From Hahnella lacustris (GTDB taxonomy: Bacteria > Pseudomonadota > Gammaproteobacteria > Burkholderiales > Burkholderiaceae_A), in assembly GCA_965194655.1 (NCBI GenBank), contig OZ239148.1, positions 1,302,001 to 1,366,000 on the forward strand: a stretch of DNA of 64,000 nt, written 5' to 3'. This document shows, one piece after another, positions 51,957 through 59,815 of the stretch (within the stretch, counting starts at the first letter, position 1; the number at the start of each line of letters is the position of its first letter). A program made the translations under genes and the position numbers. A model generated the notes under the pieces. That model was not told where the DNA came from and did not search any database. It saw nothing but the letters and a program-made list of their open reading frames with translations.

Positions 51957-52841
51957 CCAGTCACCGCAGAGCCCCAGTTGCAGTTCTGAACTCCAGAGAG
52001 ATTGATCTGGAGGGGCCAGGGGGTTGGTGGCCAGGGCATATCGCCAACGGTGGGTCTGAACCCAGTCAGGCTGCCTGGCTCCGAGTTCTGCGAAGGCCTT
52101 TAGGCAGACCTGGGTCACGACCTCAGGCTCATCCTCAAGATGTTCAAGGCTAAAGCTTGGGCTTGCGTGCAGGGTCCAGGTCTCCGGCCCTGTGCGGCCG
52201 GGCTTGGAGTGGTTGCGCGCGACCCAGCTGAGCGGAGCGTTTTCTATGAAGCGGCCATCGAAGGGCAGGGGAAGGGGGTCTTGATACCCCGCCATGATGG
52301 TCCAACAGGGTGAATAGACATTCGCCTCGATGATCGGTTGCCAAGTCTGCGGTAGGTGCTGCATGAAGGGCATCAGCTGTGGGCTGGGAATGGAGAGAAT
52401 GACCGCATCAAAGCAAGTATTGAGGAGCCCCTGCTCCTTCGAAAACAACTGCCAGCCTTGAGCGGATTGCTTGAGTTCAGTGAGCGTGAACTCTGTGGTC
52501 AAGGGGAGGTCCGTGCAGAGCTGCGCCACCAGCGCGTTCATGCGGGGGGTCGCAACATAGCGCTTGATCGGGCGACGTGCACCTTGATTTTCAATCCGTC
52601 CGGTCCATTCAGCAGCCAAGCCTTGGTCACACCACTGCTGCACCTGTTCTTGGAAGTCGGGTCGCTTCGCGGTGAAGTACTGTGCCCCATGATCGGCCTG
52701 CCATTCGCCGCTGCGGCGTGTGCTCATTCTGCCGGAGGGGCCACGGCTTTTTTCAAAGAGCGAGACGGTGTGGCCAGCGCCCTTCAGCGAGAGGGCAGCC
52801 GTTACGCCTGAGAGACCCGCTCCAATGACGGCAATGTTCAT
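51879..52841 (-). CDS. Predicted NAD/FAD-dependent oxidoreductase (COG3380, renalase-like)
   Basis: A 320-residue flavoprotein. The FAD motif IAVIGAGLSGVTAALSL opens the protein, followed by the group-specific FEKSRGPSGRMSTRRSG and DHGAQYFTAK. The amine-oxidase-like core ends with GLCGDWLADGRIEGAWRSG. Function in bacteria is unknown. A GTG at 52850 is in frame, but AGGTG is better placed for the ATG at 52841. It starts 10 bases after the DUF3429 gene end, so they are probably co-transcribed. Its 3' 78 bases overlap the photolyase-like gene tail-to-tail. Confidence 0.88.
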   Translation of the reverse strand: MNIAVIGAGLSGVTAALSLKGAGHTVSLFEKSRGPSGRMSTRRSGEWQADHGAQYFTAKRPDFQEQVQQWCDQGLAAEWTGRIENQGARRPIKRYVATPRMNALVAQLCTDLPLTTEFTLTELKQSAQGWQLFSKEQGLLNTCFDAVILSIPSPQLMPFMQHLPQTWQPIIEANVYSPCWTIMAGYQDPLPLPFDGRFIENAPLSWVARNHSKPGRTGPETWTLHASPSFSLEHLEDEPEVVTQVCLKAFAELGARQPDWVQTHRWRYALATNPLAPPDQSLWSSELQLGLCGDWLADGRIEGAWRSGLGCANKLREGAA

Positions 52842-52850
52842 GATGTGCAC

Positions 52851-53315
52851 CTAGCCGCCATAGCCGGTTGCGGCCACGATCAGCGCTCCAGCCACAATGA
52901 GGCTCAGGTTCATGCGAAGCTGCAGCCATTCCTTGGGCCAGCCCAATGCCCGGCCATGGGTGCGGTCTGCAAGGAAAACCACCAGAGTGAGTCCAGCAAA
53001 GGCCAGCCAACGAACAGCGCCATCGGGAAGAAAGTAGAGCAGCCATACCAGAAGCGATGGCGTGACGCTAAAGAGGAGAAGGCGGCTGCGCTGGAGGTCG
53101 GAGAGTTCTGCAGACGCCAAGGCAATGCCCCAGGATACGGCCCCCACGAAGCTCAGAATGGTCACGGTGTAGATGGCCAGACCCTCTCGAGCAAGCGCTT
53201 GAAGCTGCGGCGCTTCAGCGTGAAGAGAGATCATGGCGAGGCCCAAAAACGGGATGAGCCCGCCGTAGCCCAGAAGGCGAAGGGTTCTGAAGACAGAGGG
53301 TGCGATGGGGTGCAT
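52851..53315 (-). CDS. DUF3429 membrane protein
   Basis: A 154-residue protein with five hydrophobic segments. The motif YTVTILSFVGAVSWGIAL is the hallmark of DUF3429, a family of unknown function found near oxidoreductases in proteobacteria. Start 53315 (MHPIAPS) gives the usual short N-terminus; a longer frame to 53339 exists. It is transcribed ahead of the COG3380 oxidoreductase. Confidence 0.85.
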   Translation of the reverse strand: MHPIAPSVFRTLRLLGYGGLIPFLGLAMISLHAEAPQLQALAREGLAIYTVTILSFVGAVSWGIALASAELSDLQRSRLLLFSVTPSLLVWLLYFLPDGAVRWLAFAGLTLVVFLADRTHGRALGWPKEWLQLRMNLSLIVAGALIVAATGYGG

Positions 53316-53373
53316 GCCGCATTCTAGCGGGGTGGGCAAGCCCAGCCGAAGAAGCGCTATACTTCGTCGCTTC

Positions 53374-53410
53374 GGAGAGGTGGCAGAGTGGTCGAATGTA
53401 CCTGACTCGA
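53374..53410 (+). pseudogene. Partial 5' copy of tRNA-Ser(CGA)
   Basis: These 37 bases are identical to the first 37 bases of the complete tRNA-Ser 145 bp downstream, from the acceptor stem to the CGA anticodon, and then the match stops. A short AAATCAGGCGTG matching the next tRNA segment appears only at 53479-53490, after an unrelated stretch that has a perfect 7-bp hairpin (53450-53466). The copy has no 3' half and cannot be a functional tRNA. Confidence 0.85.
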
Positions 53411-53518
53411 CATCCGCCGACCGAAGGGAGAAGGATTCGGTGAAGGCTTACTTTGCGAGGCAAAGTTACGCCGGAGCCAAATCAGGCGTGGGCCTGATTG
53501 AGTAGAATGCAGCGCTAC

Positions 53519-53608
<90 letters not shown>

Positions 53609-53757
53609 CTCGTTACGCCAGTATTGGTTTTGTGCGGGGGTTTATAATTTACATACCATCCCGCATACCGATAGATCTTCACTGGCAATTCACCGAGATT
53701 GCTACTTCTGGGGCCCCACCCCCATCCAAAAACCCAGCAAAGCCGACCCCTACCCGG

Positions 53758-54166
53758 GGTAATCCTCCCTCAGGTCAGAGGGATCAGGAAGTAGAGTTTT
53801 CTCGTTAAGAGGGGGTTCTACAGATGAAGAATTCGAGGTTCACGGACAGTCAAATTGTGGACGCGCTCAAGCGCGTAAAGGTTGGGCTCAGAGTGCCGGA
53901 GCTCTGTCGGGAGCTTGGGATTAGCACTGCAACGTTCTACAAGTGGCGCTCTAAGTTCGGAGGGATGGATACCTCGATGATGGCTCGGATGGAGGAGCTT
54001 GAGGTGGAGAACGCCAGGCTCAAGAAGATGTAAGCCGAGGAGCGGCTGAAGGCTGAGATCCTGAGCGAGGCCCTCACAGAAAAGTGGTGAGGCCGTCTCG
54101 TAGACGTGAGTTGGTCATGCCCGCCTAACTGTACTTCTGATCCCCACTAATAAGGGGAGGATTACC
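53758..54166 (+). mobile_element. Remnant IS3-type element with inverted ends
   Basis: GGTAATCCTCCC at 53758-53769 is repeated inverted as GGGAGGATTACC at 54155-54166, and the match continues imperfectly inward for about 33 bases (GGGATCAG at 53780 pairs with CTGATCCC at 54137). Between the ends lies only a broken orfA; the transposase core (orfB) is missing. The 409-bp unit therefore looks like a deleted, non-autonomous derivative. No target duplication was found. Confidence 0.7.
53824..54112 (+). pseudogene. Broken IS3-family transposase orfA
   Basis: The frame starts KNSRFTDSQIVDALKRVKVG with a helix-turn-helix (ELGISTATFYKWRSKFGG) typical of IS3-family OrfA. A TAA interrupts after RLKKM at 54031-54033, where relatives have Tyr. 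Reading on gives AEERLKAEILSEALTEK, and then a one-base loss near 54085 shifts the frame; in the other frame VVRPSRRRELVM follows, the usual C-terminus. So one nonsense and one frameshift mutation have killed it. AGGGGG precedes the ATG. Confidence 0.82.
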
Positions 54167-54167
54167 G

Positions 54168-54202
54168 TTGCACTTAGGACAGCAGAAAACTACAATGTAG
54201 TT
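54168..54202 (+). promoter_or_regulatory. brnTA promoter with operator overlapping the -10 box
   Basis: TTGCAC (54168-54173) and TACAAT (54191-54196) are separated by exactly 17 bases. The -10 box lies inside the perfect dyad AACTACA-A-TGTAGTT (54188-54202), which ends on the base before the brnT ATG. BrnA is known to autoregulate its operon, so this dyad is the likely BrnA/BrnTA site. Transcription would start close to the ATG, implying a leaderless or nearly leaderless mRNA. Confidence 0.7.
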
Positions 54203-54481
54203 ATGCCGATTCATTTCGAGTGGGATCCCAGAAAAGCTGCCCTAAATATGCGAAAGCATGGCGTGTCTTTTGAGGAAGCACGGACGGTCTTTTTTGATGA
54301 ATATGCAAAGGTCATCGATGATCCAGACCATTCGGAGAGCGAGGACCGTTTTATCCTCTTGGGCGTCAGTAGTGCATTACGTCTGTTAATGGTGTGCCAT
54401 TGTTACCGGCAAGGTGACGGTGTGATTCGGATCATTTCAGCGCGTAAGGCGTCACCACGAGAGTCCAAGCAATATCGCTAA
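54203..54481 (+). CDS. brnT: BrnT family toxin (type II, RNase)
   Basis: A 92-residue RelE-fold ribonuclease toxin. The family pattern is clear: FEWDPRKAALNMRKHGVSFEEA at the start (shorter core WDPRKAALNMRKHGVSFEE), VIDDPDHSESEDRFILLG in the middle and IRIISARKASPRESKQY at the end, which carries the catalytic Arg/Lys residues. It is followed by brnA 10 bases later. Toxin-first order is normal for BrnTA. G+C content looks lower than in the core genes, consistent with transfer. Confidence 0.93.
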   Translation: MPIHFEWDPRKAALNMRKHGVSFEEARTVFFDEYAKVIDDPDHSESEDRFILLGVSSALRLLMVCHCYRQGDGVIRIISARKASPRESKQYR

Positions 54482-54491
54482 GGAGATGACT

Positions 54492-54701
54492 ATGCGAAAA
54501 GAGTACGATTTTAGTGGGGCCCGAAGCAACCCTTATGCTTCGCAGCTAAAGAGACAAATCACCATTCGGTTGGACGCGGATTCCATCGAGTACTTCAAAG
54601 GGATTTCTGAGCAAGTCGGAATTCCCTACCAAAGCCTTATCAACCTCTACCTCCGCGACTGTGCCACTCGTAGCCGAAAGCTCGATCTCCGCTGGAAGTG
54701 A
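54492..54701 (+). CDS. brnA: BrnA family antitoxin
   Basis: A 69-residue antitoxin with a BrnT-binding N-terminus (EYDFSGARSNPYASQL) and a ribbon-helix-helix DNA-binding C-terminal part (KRQITIRLDADSIEYFKG). Two ATGs are in frame, 54486 and 54492. AGGAG at 54481-54485 touches the first but is 6 bases from the second, so 54492 is preferred. It neutralises BrnT and should bind the dyad in front of brnT. Confidence 0.9.
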   Translation: MRKEYDFSGARSNPYASQLKRQITIRLDADSIEYFKGISEQVGIPYQSLINLYLRDCATRSRKLDLRWK

Positions 54702-54786
54702 CAGGGTCGTCAGTCTATTGACCTGCCCCCTGTAAACAGGGCCACGGAGATGTTAGTAAAGTCCGACATTGAAGGAGTAGTCGGAC

Positions 54787-55050
54787 ATGAAGAAGCGATT
54801 TACGGACGAGCAGATCATTGGGTTTTTGAAGGAGGCCGAGGCCGGGACCCCGGTTAAGGAGCTGTGTCGCAAGCACGGGTTCTCTGACGCGGCCTTCTAC
54901 GGGTGGCGCAGCAAGTTTGGTGGCATGGAGGTGGCGGACGCCGCTCGGCTACGCAACCTTGAGTCAGAGAACGGTCGGCTGAAGAAGCTGCTGGCCGAGG
55001 CCCACCTGGACATCGAGGCACTCAAGACGGTCGTGCGGGGAAAGCGCTAA
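54787..55050 (+). CDS. IS3-family transposase OrfA
   Basis: An 87-residue OrfA with helix-turn-helix (ELCRKHGFSDAAFYGWRSKF) and a leucine zipper (LRNLESENGRLKKLLAEA). AAGGAG lies 8-9 bases upstream. Its end overlaps the orfB frame, where GGGGAAAGCG before the TAA could be the -1 slippage site that makes the OrfAB fusion. Confidence 0.92.
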   Translation: MKKRFTDEQIIGFLKEAEAGTPVKELCRKHGFSDAAFYGWRSKFGGMEVADAARLRNLESENGRLKKLLAEAHLDIEALKTVVRGKR

Positions 55051-55082
55051 GCCCGCAGGCGCGTCGAGAAGCGGTCGAGGCG

Positions 55083-55922
55083 ATGCGGGCTAAAACATCC
55101 ATCTCAGAGCGCAGGGCCTGCCAGCTGGTGGGCTTGTCGCGCTCGGTTATGCAATATAAGCCTGTGCGATCAGAACAGACTGAGGCCTTGCGGGCGCGGA
55201 TTGTTGACCTTGCCCACGAGAGGCGTCGCTTTGGCTATCGCCGCATCCAGATGATGCTCAGACGAGAGGGGGTCTCGGTCAACCACAAACGCACCTATCG
55301 GCTCTATCGAGAGGCTGGGCTTGCAGTGCGCAAGCGCAAGAAGCGCCACGGGTTAGCCGTGCCCCGCATCCCCCTGGATCAACCCCGTGGCCCCAATGAG
55401 ATCTGGAGCATGGACTTTGTCTTTGATGCCATGGCCAACGGCAAGCGGATCAAGTGTCTGACCATCGTTGATGATTACTCTAGAGAGGCTGTCGATATCT
55501 TGGTCGATCGTGGGATATCCGGGCACTACGTAGCCAGGCGTTTATCTGAGATCGGTCGCTTTAGAGGTCTGCCTCTGACCATCCGAACCGATCAGGGACC
55601 GGAGTTTACGGGTAACGCTCTGGATCAGTGGGCAACCCATCATGGTGTTCAGATCAGGCTGATCCAGCCGGGAAAACCAACCCAAAATGCCTTCATCGAA
55701 TCGTTTAACGGCAAGTTCAGGGACGAGTGCCTCAATGAGCACTGGTTCAGATCACTGGCGCATGCCCGGGAGGTTATCAACTCCTGGCGTAAGGATTACA
55801 ACGAGGTCAGACCCCATAGCTCTCTGGGGATGACTCCATCAGAATTTGCTGCCCATCACAGGGCAGCAAAAAGACGCCCGGCAACGGGAGATTTAAACTT
55901 GGAAACCAAGGACTTTAACTAA
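55083..55922 (+). CDS. IS3-family transposase OrfB (DDE integrase core)
   Basis: A 279-residue integrase-core protein. DDE residues fall in WSMDFVFDAMANGK, TIRTDQGPEFTGNAL and NAFIESFNGKFRDECL. The orfB frame is open upstream of this ATG as ALSPQARREAVEAM, so the natural product is most likely the OrfAB fusion made by -1 frameshifting rather than a protein started at 55083. Confidence 0.92.
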   Translation: MRAKTSISERRACQLVGLSRSVMQYKPVRSEQTEALRARIVDLAHERRRFGYRRIQMMLRREGVSVNHKRTYRLYREAGLAVRKRKKRHGLAVPRIPLDQPRGPNEIWSMDFVFDAMANGKRIKCLTIVDDYSREAVDILVDRGISGHYVARRLSEIGRFRGLPLTIRTDQGPEFTGNALDQWATHHGVQIRLIQPGKPTQNAFIESFNGKFRDECLNEHWFRSLAHAREVINSWRKDYNEVRPHSSLGMTPSEFAAHHRAAKRRPATGDLNLETKDFN

Positions 55923-56119
55923 CACCCCAATGGACCTATTAATGGGGGCAGGTCACTATAGCGCTGGACACATGGGTACACAGCCCAAAGAAAATCTCAA
56001 CAGAAAAGTCCGCATCAACACTGTCTCAATCTAGGGGGAGACTACAATTGCCCTGTTCATTGCCCTGTCGGTAAGCTGTCAGTACAGCCTGCCTGCACCC
56101 TGACGGTCCGGACGCGGGC

Positions 56120-56740
56120 TCAACGCTCCTGTGCGCCCTTGCCCGCCAAGATGGGACCGCGCATGGCCATGATTCGGCGCACCCGCGTTTCGAACGTCTT
56201 GGCCGACGCTAGATGAATGACATGGCTGCGCTGGCGACCCGGCGTCAACGCTTGGAAGGCCTCGGCGAGTTCAACGTCAGCTTCCATGGCCTCGACAAGT
56301 TCCTGCGGGAGATCGAGCTCGCGCGCCTCCCTCGGTGGCCGGATGCCGCCTGCGGCGTAACCCATCGCTTCCATGAGGTAGGACCGCAACACGGGCGCTA
56401 GGGCCCCGATGCTCGCCACATCTGTGAACCGGATCATGTCGGGGTGGCGTGTGTTCGGGCCCTGTCGTTCAAGCACGCCTCGCGGGTCGGTCAGCAACGC
56501 AGCGTTGAAGAAGCTCAGACGCATATCACGGCGAAACGCACCCAATACCGCTATGTTGCGGCCGGCGTGCACGTAACACGGGTGTCCCCACTTGACCGTT
56601 TCGACCAGCCCCAGGTCAAGGCACAGGGCGCGGACTTCTCGAAGGCCTTCAGCCCACTGTCGCGTCGAGCAGGCGGCGGTGGCGAATCGCTCGCAGCGTC
56701 CGCAACCCTTAGTGAAGTAGTCTTCGATGTCGGTGATCAT
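56120..56740 (-). CDS. YdeI/OmpD-associated (DUF1801) family protein
   Basis: A 206-residue protein. The DUF1801 part (ETVKWGHPCYVHAGRNIAVLGAF) is followed by a C-terminal YdeI segment with LVEAMEADVELAEAFQAL and GRQRSHVIHLASAKTFETR. The family is linked to peptide/stress tolerance in Salmonella and to uncharacterised roles elsewhere. The frame is open to 56992, but the ATG at 56740 gives the normal N-terminus MITDIEDYFTKG. The 164 bp between the IS end and this gene hold nothing recognised. Confidence 0.85.
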   Translation of the reverse strand: MITDIEDYFTKGCGRCERFATAACSTRQWAEGLREVRALCLDLGLVETVKWGHPCYVHAGRNIAVLGAFRRDMRLSFFNAALLTDPRGVLERQGPNTRHPDMIRFTDVASIGALAPVLRSYLMEAMGYAAGGIRPPREARELDLPQELVEAMEADVELAEAFQALTPGRQRSHVIHLASAKTFETRVRRIMAMRGPILAGKGAQER

Positions 56741-56802
56741 ATCTGCCCCAAATTTTGATGCCCGCGGCCCATGTACGGCTCGGTCGGGCACGCCCTTGCC
56801 GA

Positions 56803-57235
56803 TCAGGCCAATGCGCCCCCCGTCTGCAACCGCAGTTCGTTGAGATGGACTGAGCGGACATACGCTGGCCGTGCTACCAGCCGCGCGGCATAGGCCTCGA
56901 ACACCGGCCGTTTCTCCAGGGTGCCAAACAGCAGCCCCCAGGCTACGCTGGAGCCCACGTAGACATCGGCCGCCGTGAAGCGGTCGCCGCAAACGAACGG
57001 CCCTTCGCGCAGGCCCGATTCCAGTGCGTCGAGCGTGTCAGCGTAACTACCGAAGCCAACCATGGCGCAGGGCCGGCACCTTGCCCATCGGGTTGACCGC
57101 AAGGTAGTCAGGCGCCTTCATGGAGGTGCCGTAGTCTAGCCAGACGGTCTCGTAGGGCTCACCCAGTTCTTCCATCATCCAGTGAGCAATGCGACCACGG
57201 GACTGGGGGTGGCTGTACAGCGTCAGGTCGGTCAT
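56803..57235 (-). pseudogene. Glutathione S-transferase pseudogene with internal deletion
   Basis: The N-terminal piece (LTLYSHPQSRGRIAHWMMEE ending at NPMGKVPALRHG, 57235 to about 57060) is a thioredoxin-fold GST domain. The C-terminal piece (MVGFGSYADTLDALESGL to the end, 57064 to 56803) is a GST helical domain, but in a different frame. About 55 residues expected between them are missing. A deletion with frameshift near 57060 has joined the halves, so no full enzyme is made. Confidence 0.8.
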
Positions 57236-57344
57236 GGATATCTCCTCGTTAAGCATCATGCTAGCGCCTTTGCCGTGGCCACGGGGTCCAGGCGGGGGCC
57301 TCCTGGTGGTGACAGGATTCGAGTCTGATCGTCTGCCCTACGGC

Positions 57345-57524
57345 AGCGAGACTAAGCGAGAACCGGTGTTCGTCGAAAAGGCGGGCCAACTCGACACCGT
57401 GATCATCTCCGCCGAGCACTACCACGCCCTGCAGGCCAACCACGACAAGGCCAGCCGCGCCGGGCGTTTTAGTGCCAATTTCAGTTACCGGCTTAACATC
57501 GCTCAGGAAGTCGCACGAAAGTAA
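57345..57524 (+). pseudogene. Phd/YefM-like antitoxin remnant
   Basis: The translated segment SETKREPVFVEKAGQLDTV followed by IISAEHYHALQA matches the middle of Phd/YefM antitoxins, but the N-terminal DNA-binding part is missing and no toxin follows. The 109 bp upstream (57236-57344) contain nothing else recognisable. It lies 46 bp before the CcdA gene. Confidence 0.5.
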
Positions 57525-57570
57525 GATGAAATTGCGGTATATTTCGGCGGTATAAACTGGAGGCCTTCAG

Positions 57571-57825
57571 ATGCTAGCAACAGCAAAACGTAAAACCTCG
57601 CTAACACTCGATTCAGAAGCGCTCGACTCTGCAAAGGCACTTAATCTAAATGTCTCGTCCATCGCCGAGGCAGCGCTCAAGGCTGCCGTGTCAGATGCTC
57701 GCAGGCTTCAATGGCTGAAAGACAACGAAGCAGCATTCGCTGCCCAATCGGCTTGGCATGAGCGACATGGCCACCCCTTGGCCGATATCATCAGCGCTCC
57801 CGGAGGCGCTTCTTGGAGCGCCTAA
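57571..57825 (+). CDS. ccdA: CcdA family antitoxin
   Basis: An 84-residue antitoxin with an N-terminal ribbon-helix-helix (TSLTLDSEALDSAKALNLNV) and a C-terminal toxin-binding tail (WLKDNEAAFAAQSAWHERHG, then PLADI). GGAGG at 57559-57563 precedes the ATG by 7 bases. Two direct copies of GCGGTATA (57535-57542 and 57548-57555) just upstream may be the operator. It overlaps the toxin gene by 13 bases. Confidence 0.9.
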   Translation: MLATAKRKTSLTLDSEALDSAKALNLNVSSIAEAALKAAVSDARRLQWLKDNEAAFAAQSAWHERHGHPLADIISAPGGASWSA

Positions 57826-58103
57826 CTCGCTTTGATGTAGCCGACTACAACGGAGTGAGGATGGTCGTTGTTGAGAGTGATCTATTGCCACCGGATTCCG
57901 CTGTGGTGGTCATTCCACTTCTGGCGAAATATCCAATCGTTAAGGACCTCAATCCGGAGATTCTCCACGAGGGTCAGCTCCTTGTACTTGCAACCCGCCT
58001 GATTGCGGCGGTTCGGAGAACTCACGTGCGTCGCGTGGGCAGTGTTGCAGACCAAGGCGACCGCATCATCCGTGCTGTTGACATCCTCATGGCAGGCGTC
58101 TGA
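57813..58103 (+). CDS. ccdB: CcdB family toxin (gyrase inhibitor)
   Basis: A 96-residue CcdB-like protein that should poison DNA gyrase. The pattern VVVESDLLPPDSAVVVIPLL, LNPEILHEGQLLVLATRLIA and a C-terminal GDRIIRAVDILMAGV fits chromosomal CcdB proteins. It starts with TTG at 57813, supported by GGAGG at 57802-57806 (6-base spacing) and by the 13-base overlap with ccdA. Confidence 0.87.
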   Translation: MERLTRFDVADYNGVRMVVVESDLLPPDSAVVVIPLLAKYPIVKDLNPEILHEGQLLVLATRLIAAVRRTHVRRVGSVADQGDRIIRAVDILMAGV

Positions 58104-58191
58104 GTCATTTGGTGGTTGAAAGCAAGTGAAGCGACCTCCGCTGAGCCACGCCTTTCCGGTTCGCTTGAGTCTGCAGTAAACTCCGCTCACC

Positions 58192-58596
58192 ATGTTTGAT
58201 CTAGTGCAACTCCGCCGCACGTCCTTCCTCGCGCTGTTAGCGATGGTGATGCTTGCCCTTGCGCCCATGGTAAGTAAGGTCATCGCTGCCGAGCGAATCG
58301 ACTCGAACCTGGTCGAGGTCTGCACAACCGAGGGCACCAAGTGGCTCTCTGCATCGGAACTTGGGCAGGTCGGCTCGGTGGGTCATGATCAGCGGCCCTC
58401 ATCTCTGCATGACCATGGCGGCAATTGCCCCTACTGCAATCTGCAGGCCACGAAGTTTCTCTCTTCGGTCGTTCAGACTTGCTCTTCGACCAAACCAGTC
58501 GTGCTCGTTCCTCCGCTGTTCTATCAGGCTCCTAAGCCTCTTTTTGTCTGGGCCCTTCAGCCCGCTCGGGCACCGCCGCACATCTCCGTCTCGTAG
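58192..58596 (+). CDS. DUF2946 domain protein
   Basis: A 134-residue protein with an N-terminal hydrophobic signal/anchor (LRRTSFLALLAMVMLALAPM) and DUF2946 marks: EVCTTEGTKW, a His-containing middle (SLHDHGGNCPYC, with CxYC) and a Pro-rich end. The His/Cys pattern suggests metal binding. Such proteins often sit beside TonB receptors for copper or other metals, as here, 67 bp upstream of one. The 88 bp before it presumably hold the promoter. Confidence 0.85.
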   Translation: MFDLVQLRRTSFLALLAMVMLALAPMVSKVIAAERIDSNLVEVCTTEGTKWLSASELGQVGSVGHDQRPSSLHDHGGNCPYCNLQATKFLSSVVQTCSSTKPVVLVPPLFYQAPKPLFVWALQPARAPPHISVS

Positions 58597-58663
58597 CTCT
58601 CGTCTTAGTTAGACGCTCTTCTCGGTGCAGCCGCATCGAGATTGTTCATTCACGGGGATATTC

Positions 58664-59787
58664 ATGAAAATCAAAACGTTTATTGGCAAGCGACTTGCGC
58701 TGGCCTTATTGGTGAGTGCAGGAGCAGTGCAGGCGCAGGCCGAGGTGCCCACTGTTACGGTTACGGCGACGCGTGAAAAGGAAAAAATCTCAGAGACGCC
58801 CATTTCAGTGGGTGTGATTTCACAGCAGTCGATTCAGGTTACCAAACCGACGCATCCACTTGAAATTCTCGGTCAAGTGCCGGGCGTCTCGATTAGTGTG
58901 ACAAATGGCGAGGGGCACCAGACCGCGATTCGGCAAGGATTTACAACATCCCCTGTTTATCTGTTTCTAGAGGACGGTATACCCATTCGCGCCACGGGTA
59001 ACTTCAATCACAACGCACTTTATGAGGTCAACATACCCGGCGCAGGGGGTGTCGAGGTGATTAGGGGGCCCGGCAGCGCGCTCCACGGTTCGGATGCCAT
59101 TGGTGGGATTGTTAACGTGCTGACGAAAACACCGAGGGCGAACAGCGGCCAGGATCTCTCGATCGAAGTGGGCGAGCATGGTTATCGTCGCCTTCTTGGT
59201 GGGTTTGATTCTGGTTCGCTCAGTGGCGGAGCGTTGCGAGCGGACATCAACCTGACTCATACCGACGGCTGGCGCCTGAAAACCGGCTTCGACCGGCAGA
59301 GCCTAAACCTGCGGTGGGATGCTGACCCAGATGACCGCACAATCGTCAAAACCATTCTTGGGTTCACAAAAATCGATCAGGAAACAGGGGCCAATAGCGC
59401 ACTCCCTTGGGATCTCTTTCAGAATGACCCAACCGTTAATCTTCGCTCTCCTGCATACCGTAAGGTTGATGCCTTCCGATTGTCTACGGCGATCGAGCGT
59501 GACCTGGGCCAAGGATCGCTGTTGTCCCTTACGCCATACTTTCGCAGCAATAAGATGGACCTCAATGGCTCCTTCAACTTTACCGGTGATGCGCGTATTG
59601 AAAATTCGGAAGTCTTTTCCCTTGGCTTACTCGCGAAATACCGAAAGAACCTGAATGACTCGATGCGCTCTCGGGTAATTATTGGCCTTGACCTAGACCA
59701 CAGCCCGAGTAGTCGCAAAGAGAATAAGATCGCATTGACCTCGACATCAAGGGGACCAAACAGCCTTTACACTCAATACACTGGGTA
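58664..59787 (+). pseudogene. TonB-dependent receptor, truncated by IS insertion
   Basis: The N-terminal about 375 residues of an outer-membrane receptor: a signal peptide (MKIKTFIGKRLALALLVSAG), a TonB-box-like TVTVTATREK, the plug domain with VEVIRGPGSALHGSDAIGG and the first barrel strands. Receptors of this type are about 650-750 residues. The coding sequence meets an IS end at 59788 and the remaining barrel is not found in the window. GGGGA stands before the ATG at 58664, which fixes the start over 58625. Metal (copper-like) transport is suggested by the DUF2946 neighbour. Confidence 0.88.
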
Positions 59788-59815
59788 TGTAATGACCCAC
59801 CGGTTTTTGCACAGG

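Larger units (their letters stand above)
54719..55955 (+). mobile_element. Complete IS3-family element (IS407-like), 1,237 bp
   Basis: The ends are inverted repeats starting TGACCTGCCCCC (54719-54730 and, inverted, 55944-55955). CTAT flanks both sides (54715-54718 and 55956-55959), a 4-bp target duplication as made by the IS407 group. Inside are orfA and orfB in the usual -1 relation. Both frames look intact, so the element may still be active. It inserted just downstream of brnA. Confidence 0.9.

Noticed and set aside
53411..53478. A self-splicing intron in the anticodon loop of the first tRNA-Ser copy
   Set aside because: The insert is only about 70 bases, no group I core is visible, and the 3' half of the tRNA does not continue after it.
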